From: Antedon mediterranea
Taxonomy: Eukaryota; Echinodermata; Crinoidea; Comatulida; Antedonidae
Reading direction: 5' to 3'
DNA length: 64,000 nt
Assembly (NCBI RefSeq): GCF_964355755.1
Contig: NC_092672.1
Span: 27,524,501 to 27,588,500, forward strand
Shown here piece after piece: positions 24,701 through 39,700 of this stretch. Position 1 is the first letter of the stretch; every line of letters starts with the position of its first letter. A program made the translations under genes and the position numbers. Under the pieces are notes generated by a model that was not told the DNA's origin, searched no databases, and was given only the letters and a program-made list of their open reading frames with translations.

Positions 24701-27700
24701 CCTCTGGATACTGTAGTGTGAACGCAAACTAGCCATGTGAGTGTGAATTTCCTCTGGATACTGTAGTGTGAACACAAACTAGCCATGTGAGTGTGAATTT
24801 CCTCTGGATACTGTAGTGTGAACACAAACTAGCCATGTGAGTGTGAATTTCCTCTGGATACTGTAGTGTGAATGCAAACTAGCCATGTGAGTGTGAATTT
24901 CCTCTGGATACTGTAGTGTGAACACAAACTAGCCATGTGAGTGTGAATTTCCTCTAGATACTGTAGTGTGAACACAAACTAACAGTCATGCAAGTTTTTG
25001 CTTGAAAACATGCTGCTATGTTTCAATGTTGTGGTGCTTGTTGGGTGCTGCAATCATACAGTGTCTGTATGATTGGGACGTCATACGGCTTTACCACGTT
25101 GAAACACCAGTTCTTGTCAGATCACCGAAGTTAAGCGACGTTGGGCCTGGTTAGAGCTTGGATGGGAGACCAATAACGGGTGCTGTATACGGAGCTGGGG
25201 GCCCGTTAGGCATTTGAAATCAGCACTGCTGACTCTTATGGCAGCCCCTGCATCTAGTATCTGCCTCAGACCTGGCTTTGTTTGTAATTATCGCTGTGTT
25301 GGTTTCGATTAAATAAAATTAAAAAAATAATAATAAAAAGTAACATAATTACGCAAGTACATACACGGAAATCGTTGTAGGGTTTATGCTTGGCTCCCAC
25401 TATGACGCAACACAAGGATGTAAGAGCAACACAAGGACGTAATCGCAACACAAGGACGTAAGCGCGTGTTTTGACCAATGACAAGCAATGTATTATTGAA
25501 ATGCTGCTTGTTATTGGTCAACTCGCTTCCGTTTGGTCTACATTCTTGCATTACGTACTAGTAGGAAGAACCAAGTTTTTAAAGAAATATCTATACTACT
25601 TATCTGCTCTATTCAAATGTTGCAAACCTAAAAAACCGTTAGGGACATCTCTATTTAGGGACACTTATCCATGCAAACAAGAAGGGGAAATATATGATTT
25701 AACACTCAGCCAACACATATTCAGGGATAATTGCTTATAAAACAAGGGAACACTTTGTTTGTTCTTGTAAGTGTCCCTTTAATCTAATTCTAATGCACAC
25801 ATGAATAATTTTCTAATACTAATTTCTACCTGTTTGGTTAATTGTTCTTCACAAAGTTTGTATAAAGTAAAAAACTTCTGAGCTAACAGTACATTCTCTT
25901 GGAAACCACAGCTGGCCAACTTGACTCTCATAATAATCTGTCTATCAGGGACCATCATTGCTACAGTACGGAACTGAATCTTTAAGTTCTCTGGTAATTC
26001 TTGTCGACCAGCATATCCAGGGTTCTAAAAGGTAAATACCATACTAAGTATGTTTACAGAATTGTAAAAGGTACACTATTATAACAAAAACAAAATTTAA
26101 AACATTTAAGCATACACAATTAATTAAGTCAAGAATTAAAGTGAACAAAAGTACAAACTAACCAAAAGTATGAAAGTAAGAAAAAGCTATGAAAAAATCT
26201 TCTATCAAAAGATGAAAAAAGTAAAGTATTATTTACAAGAAATAATAAAAATAAGACATATATTCTGTATATATAGAAAAAAAAACCACTATAATAACCT
26301 TTAGAAGGTTATAAAAGAAAAACAAATTTCAGTCTGTTGGTGATTGTTATTATGTTTTATCTTATGCAATATGTTTAAATAGGCTTTTATGTTGGAATAT
26401 AAAAGGCAATACTTTTCATAATTCTGTATTTGTTTCCTTTCCTAGACTATAGGAGCAAATACCAAATGACATAAAAGTTTCACAAACAATTTAAATATTT
26501 AAGGCTGCTCTAACAAAACACTATTTAATGTTATGTATAGTTTATTTGTATTACAATTGTTTACTTGTCTTGTATAATTCTTCTTGTTGAGAGAAGAAAC
26601 AAACGTGTGTTGTCTTTCGGGGAAGGCTTATTAAAATCCGAGCTGTTTAGAGAAATACTTCCCCCTCTTCATAAGCCAGCTCGGTCTCTCCGATTCAACC
26701 GCTTTCTAGAAGTACCTCATTGTAAAACCAGCAGACTTAGGTCGTCTCCAGTTCCCACCATGGTGGATATAATTAATAGGCACCACTAGCTCTTTTTTAG
26801 ATATGTAACAAGTGAATATTTTAAGGTTTTTTATTCATCTATGTTTTTAATTTTATGGTACGATATCTAATTTTAATAAGATGTTTCTATTTTTATAGCA
26901 ATTTTAACAAATTTTTAGTCATTTGTAATACAATTCATTTCAGTCCTTGACTGTCGTTTTGTAATATATTTTTATATACCGAATAAATAAATAAAATAAA
27001 TAAATAATGTTTTATTTTAACTGTTTGGAGTGAGTGCAGATTTTGTTTGGGCTTTAGCCTATTCTCACTCCTGGTTATTTTTCATTGGTGACCAAATAAA
27101 CATATAATATTATTATAATACAAGTAATTCCAGACGCTTTTAAATAATTTTATACGGTAAAGCATAATAATTTTAATAATCATTCATAAACCCTTTACCA
27201 TTGTCAAGAAGATACCAAATTCTGGATTGAGTGAGACATTATCACCATCTGTAAATATGAATTCTGTTTTGCGATCTTTCTTAGCACCAAGCACAATGGC
27301 AATCTGCTGTGCAGCTACAGACAGCACTGGTAATTCAATTCGATTGAATTCATCAAAACAACCCCAACTGCCAGATTGTGCAAGACCTACGGAAAGAAAT
27401 CAACATGATGTTATTTATTCACATAATGAATTTTTATGAGTTGTTGAAACACCAGTTTTCATCAGATCACCAAAGTTAAGCAACATTTGGCCAAGTTTTC
27501 TTCTGGATGGGAGACCATTTGGGAATATCATGTCGGGTGCTGTAAATCCTGGAGAGTTATGTTGTATCGATACTTTCGGAATAGGATGTGATAGGCATGG
27601 GTTCGAGTTTTTCTGTACAATACTAATTGTATCTTTAGGCATTATGCTTAACTATCATTTCCTTGTCCTTTGGATAGGACGTAAAGCTGTTGGTCTCGTG

Positions 27701-30700
27701 TACATAGTGAATGTTATAGAACTTTGTTCGAAGAGAGTGATCGTCTCCCTGTGTGCTAATATGGTAGGCACTGCACTTCTGGCTGCCGTAGGTCTGCAGA
27801 GGACCCATTCCAACTTTCCTCAGTTTCCAGTTAAGCTTGAGGATTAGAATAAATACCTTTACCTTTTATTTTTTCAAATATATTTTCCAATATTTATTAT
27901 TACATTTACCTTTATAAATTCTTCCTAAGCCTCTGTAGTCCATCTGATCCGAACAGTTAAAGACAACAACGTACTTGCCAAGTGCTTTACCCATGTCTTT
28001 AGTAGTCTCAGTCTTGCCTGTACCAGCTGGACCTGCTGGGGCTCCTCCCATACTCATACCAAGAGCCTGGGCTAGCGTGATGTAACATCTAAACAAGGTG
28101 TGATCAACCGTTCAGTAATGTTGTAAATGCACTCAAATCCCACCTTTTTAATTTGCACTTTCAAATTAAATAATTTTGTGCTTTTTACATTTTCTGTTGA
28201 TTTTTCAGTGCTGGGGTGAAAAATAACCTTGCTGTAACAAATTTGGCTATGGGCTTAACTCCAGACACTTTTTTGGAGTTTTGTGGAGAGTGATGGCATT
28301 AAGTTCCAACTGTTTATCAAATTTGTTTGTTTTAACTAAAAAGATCAATGTTACAATTCAGCTACTGTGTATAGCTATCTGTAATGTAAGTAGTGTGATA
28401 ACAAGCATATCAGTAACTTATTTTTATATACAAGGCACTGCCATATGGTATTGACACTGTCTAAGCCTACTGTATTTCATCTCGTCAGTGAAAACATGTT
28501 TGTTGAATGTACCTACTTATCTGTGAGTGGTATAATAACAAGCCTATCGGTACGGTCTACAAACTTATTTTGATATGTACTGCACTGCGGCCATGGTGTC
28601 GAAACTGTATTGTGAACTCTATCTATCTTAATCACCTGGTCTTTTCGGTTTGTTTGTTTAATGTACATACCTATCTGTGAGTGGTGTGATAACCAGCCTA
28701 TCTGTACAGCCTAAGAATTCATTCTGATATATAGTGTCTACATCTGTAATTGATACAATGCATTGGTCTGTGTCTTCTTTAAAGTAGAATCGTGCTTGCT
28801 TCAACCATTCAAAATCCAATGGGTTGCGAATATGCATATTTACCTGAATAAAAAACATTAGCAATTTAATATTCTAGTTTAATGATAAAGTAGTTTTAAT
28901 CATTGTTGTTATAACTGATGTACAACATTAACATCATAATTTATATATAGTGCACATTTCTATAATAGAATTATATAACAGCGATTTACATCAATTAATA
29001 ACGATTGAAATAAAATGTCTTCAACTGTAGTTAATGAAATTTTATATTGTACAGATTTTTTCATATTTTGTCTCTGGCTACAGTATATACGATCAATAAA
29101 CAAAACTAGGTTATATATAAAAATGTATTCTTGATAGACCACAATAACAGAAAATGCATACACTGTACAAAGCCATGTTGTCTTTACTGTTGTGCAATAT
29201 GTTCTATTCCTCTTTAGTGTATTTTAACATATTTTAGATTTTTTTAATTATCATTGTGCTTCTTGTATTTTTATGATCTTTTCTTAACATGTGTATGTTT
29301 GTATACCACAACCAAATGAATTTCCCAGTTTGGGATAATAAAGTTTTATTGAATTGAATTCAATAATTGTAATTTTATCTGTATGGAATTCTTTACGACA
29401 AACCAATAAATAAATACGTATGTGTGTGACAACAATTCGAAACGTTGCACACGTACATATTTAATTCTTATTTATTATTAATTATTGGTTTATTGTAAAG
29501 AATTGCATACAGAAATTTTAATTATCCTTTATCTTACCAGATCATTGAATATATCCCTCTGATGCACATGTATAGTAACCAAGGTCTCAAATTTAATTCT
29601 TTCTACTTTGGTCAGTTCATGAGTGGTTTGCTCAATCAGCTTATTGAGAATTTCAAGAAACTTAACGTTCATAGCTTGCATTATCTTGCGGTCAGATCTA
29701 GCCAATGTTAGCGCCTCTTCTGCATCACGTGTCCATAACATTTGAATACCAAGCAGACCAACCTACAACAATGTAAATCATTAGCAAAGTTTCATTTTCC
29801 ATCGCAGCTGGCAAGTCCAAAAGTCATTCTTTGACTTTTTTGATAAAAATAAAGAATGTTATGGTACATTATTTTTCAGATATTTTTATTATCAATAAAC
29901 ATTACAATTTACTTTTCTTTAACATGTTATCTTTAATCATATTTACTATTCAAATAATATTCTTCATTGTTTTTTTGTTGTTGGTGATTTACAACATTTG
30001 TTTCTGTTTTTATGATTAGGAGAAATGTAGCATGAGAGTTGTACGGCATATATGCTTCAAAACAGAAATGAAAAGTTATTTATTCGCATATTCTTCCTTA
30101 TCCTTAATACTTTTACTAAAATTGTTAGTATCATCCTATTTAGTACGCTAGTTTCACAAGTGGTGGATCCAGGATGTTTGAAAATAAAATAAAAAAGTTT
30201 TCTCACTCAAAACAGGGCTTTTTTTTTATTTAAAAGGTGGTGGATTACTTTTTCTATTAAGCTCTGTCTAAACTAGTTTGTGTGATGTGCTCAAATATGG
30301 TAGTAATATGCCCAAATATAGTAGTGATATGACATTATTATGTCCATATATGGGCACATCACATGACAGAGCTTTAGAGTGGTTAACTTACTTGTGCAAT
30401 GAATTTGTTGAGGAAGTTAAGCAAGTCAAACGAGGCATCATTTACTACCCTATACCCATCTCTTATAATGCCATGCAATGATGACATCTGGTTGTTAAGT
30501 AACTCTCCTAGCCACATCTCTACATTTCCTTTAGCAATAACTGGTTTCTCCAACTGCAATCATAAAAAAGATAAATCAACATATAATATTACTTTTTTAT
30601 TCATTAATTCAAATGTCTTAATATAGCTGTTTTTTTAGTTTAATTATGTTTTATAGTTCTCAGAATTTTATTTAGAAAATCCAAACTAATAATAGGAAGC

Positions 30701-33700
30701 TTTGAATTTGTGAAGACAAACAACGACCAAACTACATCATGTTAATTCATTGTGCGCATGCAGGGATATTGTGACAATGTTTCCTTGCTCCCCACCTCAA
30801 CAGTGTTGATAGTTTCTAGGTTCAATCAATCGATTCACCTGACCTAGTTGGGTCGCCGTATGTCGCAAATCTTTTTGTAGAAAGGTTTTATAGGCCTATA
30901 TAGAGTATAAGAATTAATGCTTCTAAAAGATTTAGGTACACTTACAGGAATGGTTTCTCCTTCTCTTGATATAGCCGATACAATACGATCATAGTCCTTA
31001 GGGTGAAAACCAACTTCAGCCACATTCTCAAAGATGCCCAGTAGATGGGCCTGTAAAATGAATTTTAGTACTGTATTTAGTTGATATTATGAGTTGAATA
31101 AGGAGAATGTTTTCATGATTTTCAGGTATTACGGTATTGAATCCTAGCATGTTGGCATGCATTTCAGTCTGGATTATATAAAGTAGTACTGTACACTTTC
31201 AGAGATACTTTTTATTTAAAGCCACAATACTGTGCACTTACTTGAATTGTGTGAGAATCAGATGCCTGTCCCAAAATCTCTAACAATGCAGGATCAGAAA
31301 TGAAGAAGAATCGAGGGAAAACAAGACGCTTCTTCTCAAGATATCTAATATTAAATATAAATTTATCTTTATAATTGGAGCTAAAAAACTTTTACAAAAA
31401 AATAAAACAATAATATTGTTGTGGAGCTGTAGCTTGCCTTCCAATATCAAGTTCTGGTATTAAATCCTCACATAGTGCCAGGGTTGTAACTCAGATGTTT
31501 CTACTCCACTCTCTAAGCTTCAAGTGACATAAGTTTATTATAAACTTATTTATATATATTTATAAGCATGATATAGTTTATCTGATCTCTATTATAATGG
31601 ACAAGTTAAAAAACAAAAAACAAAACAAAAATTTACCCTGTGAGTGATTTCTGACAAATCTCTAGTTGTTCTAGCAGATGAGGTAGTAGTTGGCCAAGTG
31701 TTTCATCGCCGACACAGCATATTACTACGTTATCATTCTCATGAGCTCGCTGCATTATCTTCACCCATGACTTATCAATGTTTGCAAATCGCTTGGCTTC
31801 CTATAGTTTAGACGAGTGTTTGTCAGTGATTTGTAATAGCCGAAGGCTGGATAGCAACAATCCATAGTGCTATGGCCGTTCAAAAATGGATTCTCCATGG
31901 AGAGGGAACCAACAAGATGGCAGCTGCAATCGACTAATCAGATATGCCCTACGCACTACTACGCCTGTGTTGAGCCTATCTGCGTGAGAACGATACGCAA
32001 CGCAGCGCATTCTATATGATCCTCGTATACTAAAAATGCTAGATTACCAAGAAATTATTCATTCTATTGCGATTAACAATAATTATATTTAATTTTATAA
32101 AAACCAATTTTACTGTTTTTATTTTATATACTGTAGACATTATGTTTTATTTGACTGCATCACCGTTTAAGTGTCGTAAGCTCTGTCTATAATATCAAAC
32201 TTTATGTGAAACAAAAAAGTGTGATGTGCCCAAATATGGTAGTAATATGCCCAAATATGGTAGTGACATCATCATGTCCATATATGGGCACATCACATTT
32301 GTTGTCACATAAATTTTGATAATATACAAAGAGCTTTAAATAAATAAATGTTTTTTTTCTACCTTACCTGAGGCAATTGTTTAGCAATATCTCCACCAAC
32401 AAACACAGCTTCTAGGTACACCCAAAGATTCTGCACAATCAACCAGTTTTCAATGATATCTGATGAGTTAGATAACTTCTGAACCCATGATTGAATGTCC
32501 TTCTTAAATGGAGCATTGTATCTGTTGCTAAGTAACGACCCTAACACCATCAAACTGTCCTCCATGAGTGCCACTATCTCTGAAGTCTCACCACCTTTCA
32601 ACAGTAGCTCACCACGTGTCTTGAATGGTGCAAAGCTCAACGTCTGTGAATTCCATTCTGCTACTACCTGTGATAGCTTCGCTTCAATGTCCTTTTCCTT
32701 TACAGCTGATATGCAAATATCCTTTGAAAAAAATAACAATTTTAAGTAAATAATTGTTAATTGCTAAATATTGTTTGACCATCAAAAAGAAAATCCTGTT
32801 AAAATGCTAATTAGTGTTTGTGGATGATAAACAGTATATACCTGCAGTATAAAACCACATAAATAGTTGAAAGAACTTGGTTTGAGTCATATTCTAGTAA
32901 TTACATGTTGGTCAATCTTCCTACTTCGTATCATTTATTTTACAAATGTACTTGTGAGTGAGAATGTGAGTAAACTAAAATTAAAATATTTTATACAAAG
33001 TAATTTCATATCTTATCCCATTTTCAGACGTACATTGTATTGCAAAATCATGTGTTAATGCTGATTGGCCAAGTTCATTCATATGAATCAATAAAATAAT
33101 TAGTCAACATGGTTTTTCTGGGTTGATTGGGAGTAACTTACTACAAATGAATTACCACCGATTTTTACCATCAATTACATCGCAATATATCGCAATGCAA
33201 TGCACATTTGAATAGGGTATATTAGTAGGTCGACTCAATTTAAAACAATTGGCATTTGTATCATTTCAATCACAAAGTTCGTTTTTAAGTCTGCACTATA
33301 GGAACAAACCTCAATGTCTTCCTTGTTTTCAAGGATCGGTGCCTCCATGATGTTTCGTAGCGAAAATGAATCCAGGTCAATTTCAAAGACGTGTCCTGTA
33401 ACGTTTGTGAGACGTTCCCAATGCCGATTCTTCATTGCCTTGTTGGCCATTAGCTCCAATAGAGGGCAGGATTCACTGAAGTCATCAATCTTCTTCTTGA
33501 GATCTAAGAAAGCCTGCCATTCCTTCAGACCCTTTGGTAGTTTTCGGCATCTAGAGAAATAACAAATACTAGTAGTAAATAACTCTTTCAATCAATCTGT
33601 GGTATTGTTTAAAGTTTTTTTAATGTTTTTAAAATATTTGATATTCATTGTTTTATATTTTTAATCCATTTTGGCAGGTTTTCTGCTGTTGAATGTATAA

Positions 33701-36700
33701 ATAATATGTGTATTTGTACGGTTAACAAAGTTAGTCAAAAGCAGAGCAAAATAGATAAATAAATGACTCAAGTTAAATTTGTAACATTTTTGCACATTAA
33801 AGAATGTTTCTTTAAAGTGATAAAAATCTCTCTTCAATCATCAGGTGTTAGGCTCCAAGTCATTTATTTATTTAAATAAATAAATATAAAATTTATTTCA
33901 TGTTCTTTTAGATTATTTTAATAGTTATTCAACTGTAAAGCTCTGTCTACACTATCAAACTGTATGTGACAAAAAAAAATGTGGTGTGGCCATATGGGCA
34001 TGATGTGGTCATATCATTACCATATTTGGGTATATCACACTTTTTTTGTCAACCTAGTTTGATAGTGTAAACAGAGCTTTTGTAACAAAATCTTCTATAC
34101 ACTATTAAAGTAGTATTTACCTGTTTTGAAAGTCCATAAGTTCACCATTAATCTTCTCAATATCCACTTCACTCCACAAGATATCATAATACCCATTGAT
34201 ACCATCAATAACAGAGTTATACAACCCATATAGCTTGTTCAATAGGTTTAGCTCTTTCTTGGTCTTTGCAAGGAATGGGTAGTCAGTATTTTGCAGTCCA
34301 AATAGTTCTTCGCCGCCAGAATATGTCTGGAACTTCCGCCATAGCTCATCAAAGCGGCTTTGGTAAACATGCAATCTATCGCTGGCTTCTTGAGGAGGAA
34401 TACCGTCTGCCATTGGTCCATTCTTAACAAATAAAATTATTAAAAATTGTGTTTTAATGAGAATATTAATAAAAATGATATGATGATATCAGAAAACCAC
34501 AATACATGAGATTTTGTTTTAATGAATAACAAGAAAATACTTACTATTAAATAATCTCCCTCAAAATTGTCTACACTGTGGACAAACACTTCAACTGACT
34601 CTAAAAGATCTGCTTTAAATGTCGGCTGAATTCTTACAAGTTCTGTCTGAACTTTGACCTATGGAAACAAATGAACATTAATACAGAAGGTAAATACTAA
34701 TACAATATTTATAAAGAAAACTTTCTCTATCATTAATGGTGTCCATTTGTTCAGGTTGACTAAATCCTAGTGTACACGCCAACAAACTCCCTTTCTACAT
34801 TTGTGAAACATAACTAATCACACACCAAGATTTTTGGGAAAAACAATAGTAAAACAGTAGTACATCTATATTTTTAACATTCTTATATAATATATTAAGC
34901 TCTGTCTACACTATCAAACTTTGTGTGACAAAAACATATGATGTGCCCATATACAGTATGGACATGATGACATCATATCACTACCATATTTGGGCACCTC
35001 ACATTTTTTTTGTCCAACTAGTTTGATACATGATAGTATGGAAAGAGCTTTATTTTTGTGTTGTTCAAATTAGTGCTTTTGAGCTTTTTTTGAGATTTGT
35101 AAAAATGAATAAATTGAGCTTACAGCTTGTCGGCTTAGTTTCTGGAATGAGTATCGTAGTGAATCAACTCGTTCAATCTCTTCTCTTGGTACTGTCACTT
35201 GGAACTTCTGTAGTAAGCTGTATGCTTCCTGTATAATTTAAATTCAAATACCATATTTTTATAATATTATATATATGTTATAGAGATTCAAAAATCCAAA
35301 CAGTCAAGAGCCATCTGTGTTCCTAATAAGTTTCTTGGAATAAAGTTATTTTAAATGAAATTCTTTTAAAACAATTAATGTTAGTTTTAAAAGGGCAGTC
35401 AATTTGATTTTGTGATTTGGGAATGTTTCCACAAAGGGATTCTATGTAATTTTGAGTTGTGAGATTCCCAAAACAAATTATCATCAAATCTGCCTACCTA
35501 ATAATATGACCATGCATGCACAGTATGGTGGTTCTTACGGTTCTTATAGTAAAGATCTTTTTAATAAAAAAAAAAACGCAGAACGCCCTTTTAGTAAAAA
35601 ACGAACCTCAATTGGACTAAGTGTCATGTCAATTCTTATCTCATTCATTCTGATATCACGAAGTGCTGCCATAGCATCTCTGACATCATCAAGATCATTG
35701 ATTTGTCTTCCTAGTCTTTTAGAATAATCCATTACAAAGTTGGCAATGTCATCCATCTTGGCTAAGAACTCATGGTTCAAGCTCTTTCCAAACATGGTCT
35801 TCCATGCTTTTGCCTCTATCATCAATGCCATCTTGATGGGCTCTAGAAATTATTACAATCAATTTGGTTTATTTTTTAAAGCAAGTCTCATACAAGGGTT
35901 ACAGTAAGAGGCACTGACAAGAATTTAAACCACATACCTTGGGATTGGTAATCTAAAATGTTAACCAACTGTTGAGGTGAATATTAAATGTTGTTATTTT
36001 ATATAAAAACCTATCTCTTACCAGTAGTGAGTTCAATACAACCGACTCTAACTTTAGGATCCAGTTCATCAATGCAGTACTCTAAATCTTGGTAATGAAG
36101 AATCTCTGCTTTCCATTCTGACAGAATTGGCTCAGTTTTCAGAAAACTCTATAATAAAGCACCCGACTGTATTGCATTATGACATAAAATGACACTAGTC
36201 TGTACAATTTGGGCTCCTCAACCTTTCTATAAAGTCTTAAATGTCCCATTTCTTTTCTATTAGTAATCTTTTGATTTTGCTTTTTAGGCACCTACGATCT
36301 AAAAATATTGAACCATTGGTTGTTGTCTGAACCTAGAATCCACAAAACTGTGTCAAGGAATTAAGTTAAGAAGCCCATACGTATGCCCTCACATGCGCAC
36401 AATGAATTAACACAACATAACTATATGTTGTACATCGAAAGCTCCTTATTTCAATACCCACAACATCTTTTGAGAAACTCTGTACACAACCTAGGCATCC
36501 AGGCTTTGATTGTATGTGTTCTTTAAACAAATAAATGTACTATTAACCATTAATAAAACAATTACAGAAACTCTGGTATTGTTACCACAATGAAAAGAAT
36601 AAAATAAAATCATACATCAACTGATTCTTTCCTGTCTTGTTCCCAAAGAAATTGGTAATTGGTGAAGATCTCAATAGAATCCTGTACAATAGGTCTTGTT

Positions 36701-39700
36701 TGAGTGATAGCATTACTTAGCATCATTATCAACTTCAAGATATCTTTATGCTCTGTAATGCTCTTGTAATAATTCCTCAGAGTGTTGGCTGCGATAAGTG
36801 TTGGTTTTGAATCTACAAGTACAACGTAACAATACATTTATTTATGTTACTGTATTATATACAGTAGGCCTACCTGTTAATACGGCTTTACCGTATCGGT
36901 TCTCATCAGATCACCAAAGGTAAGCAACATTGGGCCTGGTTAGAGCTTGGATAGGAGACCATCTGGGAATATTGGTGCTGTATATGGAGCTTCGGGTCCC
37001 ATTAAGCATTTGAAATAAGCACTGCTGACTCTTTTCTTATGGCAGCCCCTGCATCTAGAGTCTGCCTCACAACATATTAGCCCATATCTTTCCTCTGGTC
37101 AAGGTAGGCACTGGACGAGAGAAGCCCCTGATAAATGATAGGACTAATCAAGGTGCTTTAAATCGTCCTGGCTTAGTTTCATTCATCATTTAGATGAATG
37201 TAAAACTAATTGATATTGTTGCTTGTGACAGACGTCAGCAATATTTAACCTAAAAGACCTACAGTACCTGTACCCACAGGATTCAATTAAAAGGCTTAAT
37301 ATGACAGACCCGCAGAGATTGGGTGAATTATAGTAAGTAGATCAAATAACTGTGATACATTACAGACAAAGTCGAACAAATTTGAAAATTTAAATCATGT
37401 ATATAATACAGTAACATAAATAAATGCAAAAAACCAAAAACTAATTTTACATTTTATTCTGTTTTAAAAATTGACAAATATTTAGGATTTCATGATATAA
37501 ACAGTGCATATTAAGTAGGAAACAAGTTTAAAGATGTTTTGCTTACTGTGAGCATGATTAACCCCTCCAGATCTTCGATGTTGTTTATCAGTAGCCTTCT
37601 CTTTTGTAGCAGACGCCGTTTTGAATCTTTTCTGACCCCACTGAGCAATATTTCGACTGACATCAAGTACAAAGTTTGTGACTTTATGCACTGAATGTTG
37701 AATATCATCTAAACTCGGCTGCATCACCTGTAACCAAACAGTTTCTGAGTTAATTAAGCATGTGGTTAATATGATTGCCTTCCAATCCCGAGGTTCAGGG
37801 TTTAATCCTAACCTAGTGCAATGGTTGTCACTCACTCTTTCAACTGCACTCTCTAAAGGCCAATTTACACAGACGAGTAATAGCGGTTACGGTAACCTGC
37901 TCAAGACTTAGTTTATAAGCACGATAAATATAACACAGTAGTTGGATGAGTATAAAAATAATTGTATTGTTTGTTTATATTGTACATTAGTACAGTAGTA
38001 ATTTGTTTCATTTTAAAATGTCCCTTGTGTGTTTCAAATGGGCCAGTGTAATTAACAATAATATAATAAACAAAAATAAAAACATCAACTTACCACATTG
38101 GGTATCTCAAGAGCCACTTGACCAAGGAAGAAAGGGTTATTTTGCTTGCGTGTTGTTCTGCCGGAGCCATACAATCTTGAACCACCACTAATGGATCTAA
38201 AAAGAAGTCAGAAAAATAATTATATTATTGATAACATGAATGAATATAAAACACAGAACTTTCTGGTGTTAGTCTTTATATAATCTTGTTTTTTTTTTGG
38301 TTGATTGAATTAAATTGAAGTATATTGATTGATTGAATAAAGTAGATTGGTTGATTGAAGTAGTTTGATTAAATGAAGCAGATTTGTTGATTGAAGTAGT
38401 TTGATTGAATGAAGCAGATTTGTTGATTGAAGTAGTTTGATTAAATGAAGCAGATTTGTTGATTAAATTAATTTGATTGAATAAAGTAGATTGAATTAAG
38501 TAGATTGGTTAAAGTAGATTGAATGAAGTTGATTGATTGGTTGAAGTAGATTGGTTGATTGAAGTATATTTGTTGAATGAAGTAGATTAGTTGCTTCAAG
38601 TAGATTGGTTGATTGAAGTAGATTGATCGATTGATTAGTTGAAAGGTTGATTAGTAGATTGATTGAATGAAGTAGATTAGTTGATTAAAGTAGATTGGTT
38701 GATTGAAGTAGATTGCAGGCCCGTAGCCAGGGGGGGTTTTTATGGTTCGGGCGAACCCCCCCCCCTTTATAGCGAACCCCCCTTAACCAACTGCGAACCC
38801 CCATCCCCGACATGCCCAATACCTCACCCTCATCTCCAAAAATCCTCCAAATACGTGCCCCACAGTACAAACAGTTGTTTGTAAATTGAAAAATTTGTAA
38901 ACTTGTTCGTGAACCTTCTTCTCTGTATGAGCGTCAACTAGTGATACGTGTCTGTAAATTTCTAAAAGCTGCAAATGAATTGCCGATTTTAACCTGAAAA
39001 ATAAATGTTTGGTCCCTGCATGTAACATGATATTGACGCGTCTCATAGCGAGCTGGCGCACGAACGATTCGTACAAAGGACACCGCCAGACAACTGCGTA
39101 CCTATAATTGTTTAGATCACTGGCAGTCAGGCAGCATGCATAAAGTATATAGCCTTCCGACGTACATCAGTATTTATGTGTGACTATGAAGTAGGATATT
39201 TTACACTATAATATCTATGGTGTAGTTCACATTATGGCATCCGATTATTTTTTTCTAGACCACGCCGATACGTACTAAAATGTATCAATATCACCTATTT
39301 ACATATTTATATTCATCAATAAATTGCTGTAAATAAATATTATAGATAGAGCTAGCAAATAGCATTTGCCTTCACCCAGTGTGCTTTTTTCGGGGCTGCT
39401 CCTAGATATACGTTCGCATTGAACTTGAACGCAAAACAAAATATGAAGTAATGATCAAACAATCGGCGGTTCCGCACAGAGCACGCGCATCTGACATACG
39501 GCAACAAAATAGTTATCGTCATTTAAATTATCGACGTGTTTGAGGAGGAAAAAAGTACGATCTTTTTGCTCATTGGTTATATAGCATGCTGCACGAGAGT
39601 GTCTTTTCCGGCCATCTAGGGGTGTCATTTAACAAAATTCGCTTCGCATCAGGCTGGGGGAGGGGGGGTTGACCCAAATATTTAGTGTCCGAACCCCCCC

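Noticed and set aside
24576-24980. CRISPR-like array
   Set aside because: Repeats are contiguous with no spacers, in an animal intron.
25090-25190. 5S rRNA gene
   Set aside because: Internal promoter region is similar, but the 3' stem is lost and a SINE body continues.
37740-37860. tRNA-like B-box word GGTTCAGGGTTTAATCC (also 48575)
   Set aside because: Too diverged to separate from chance; possibly very old SINE remains.
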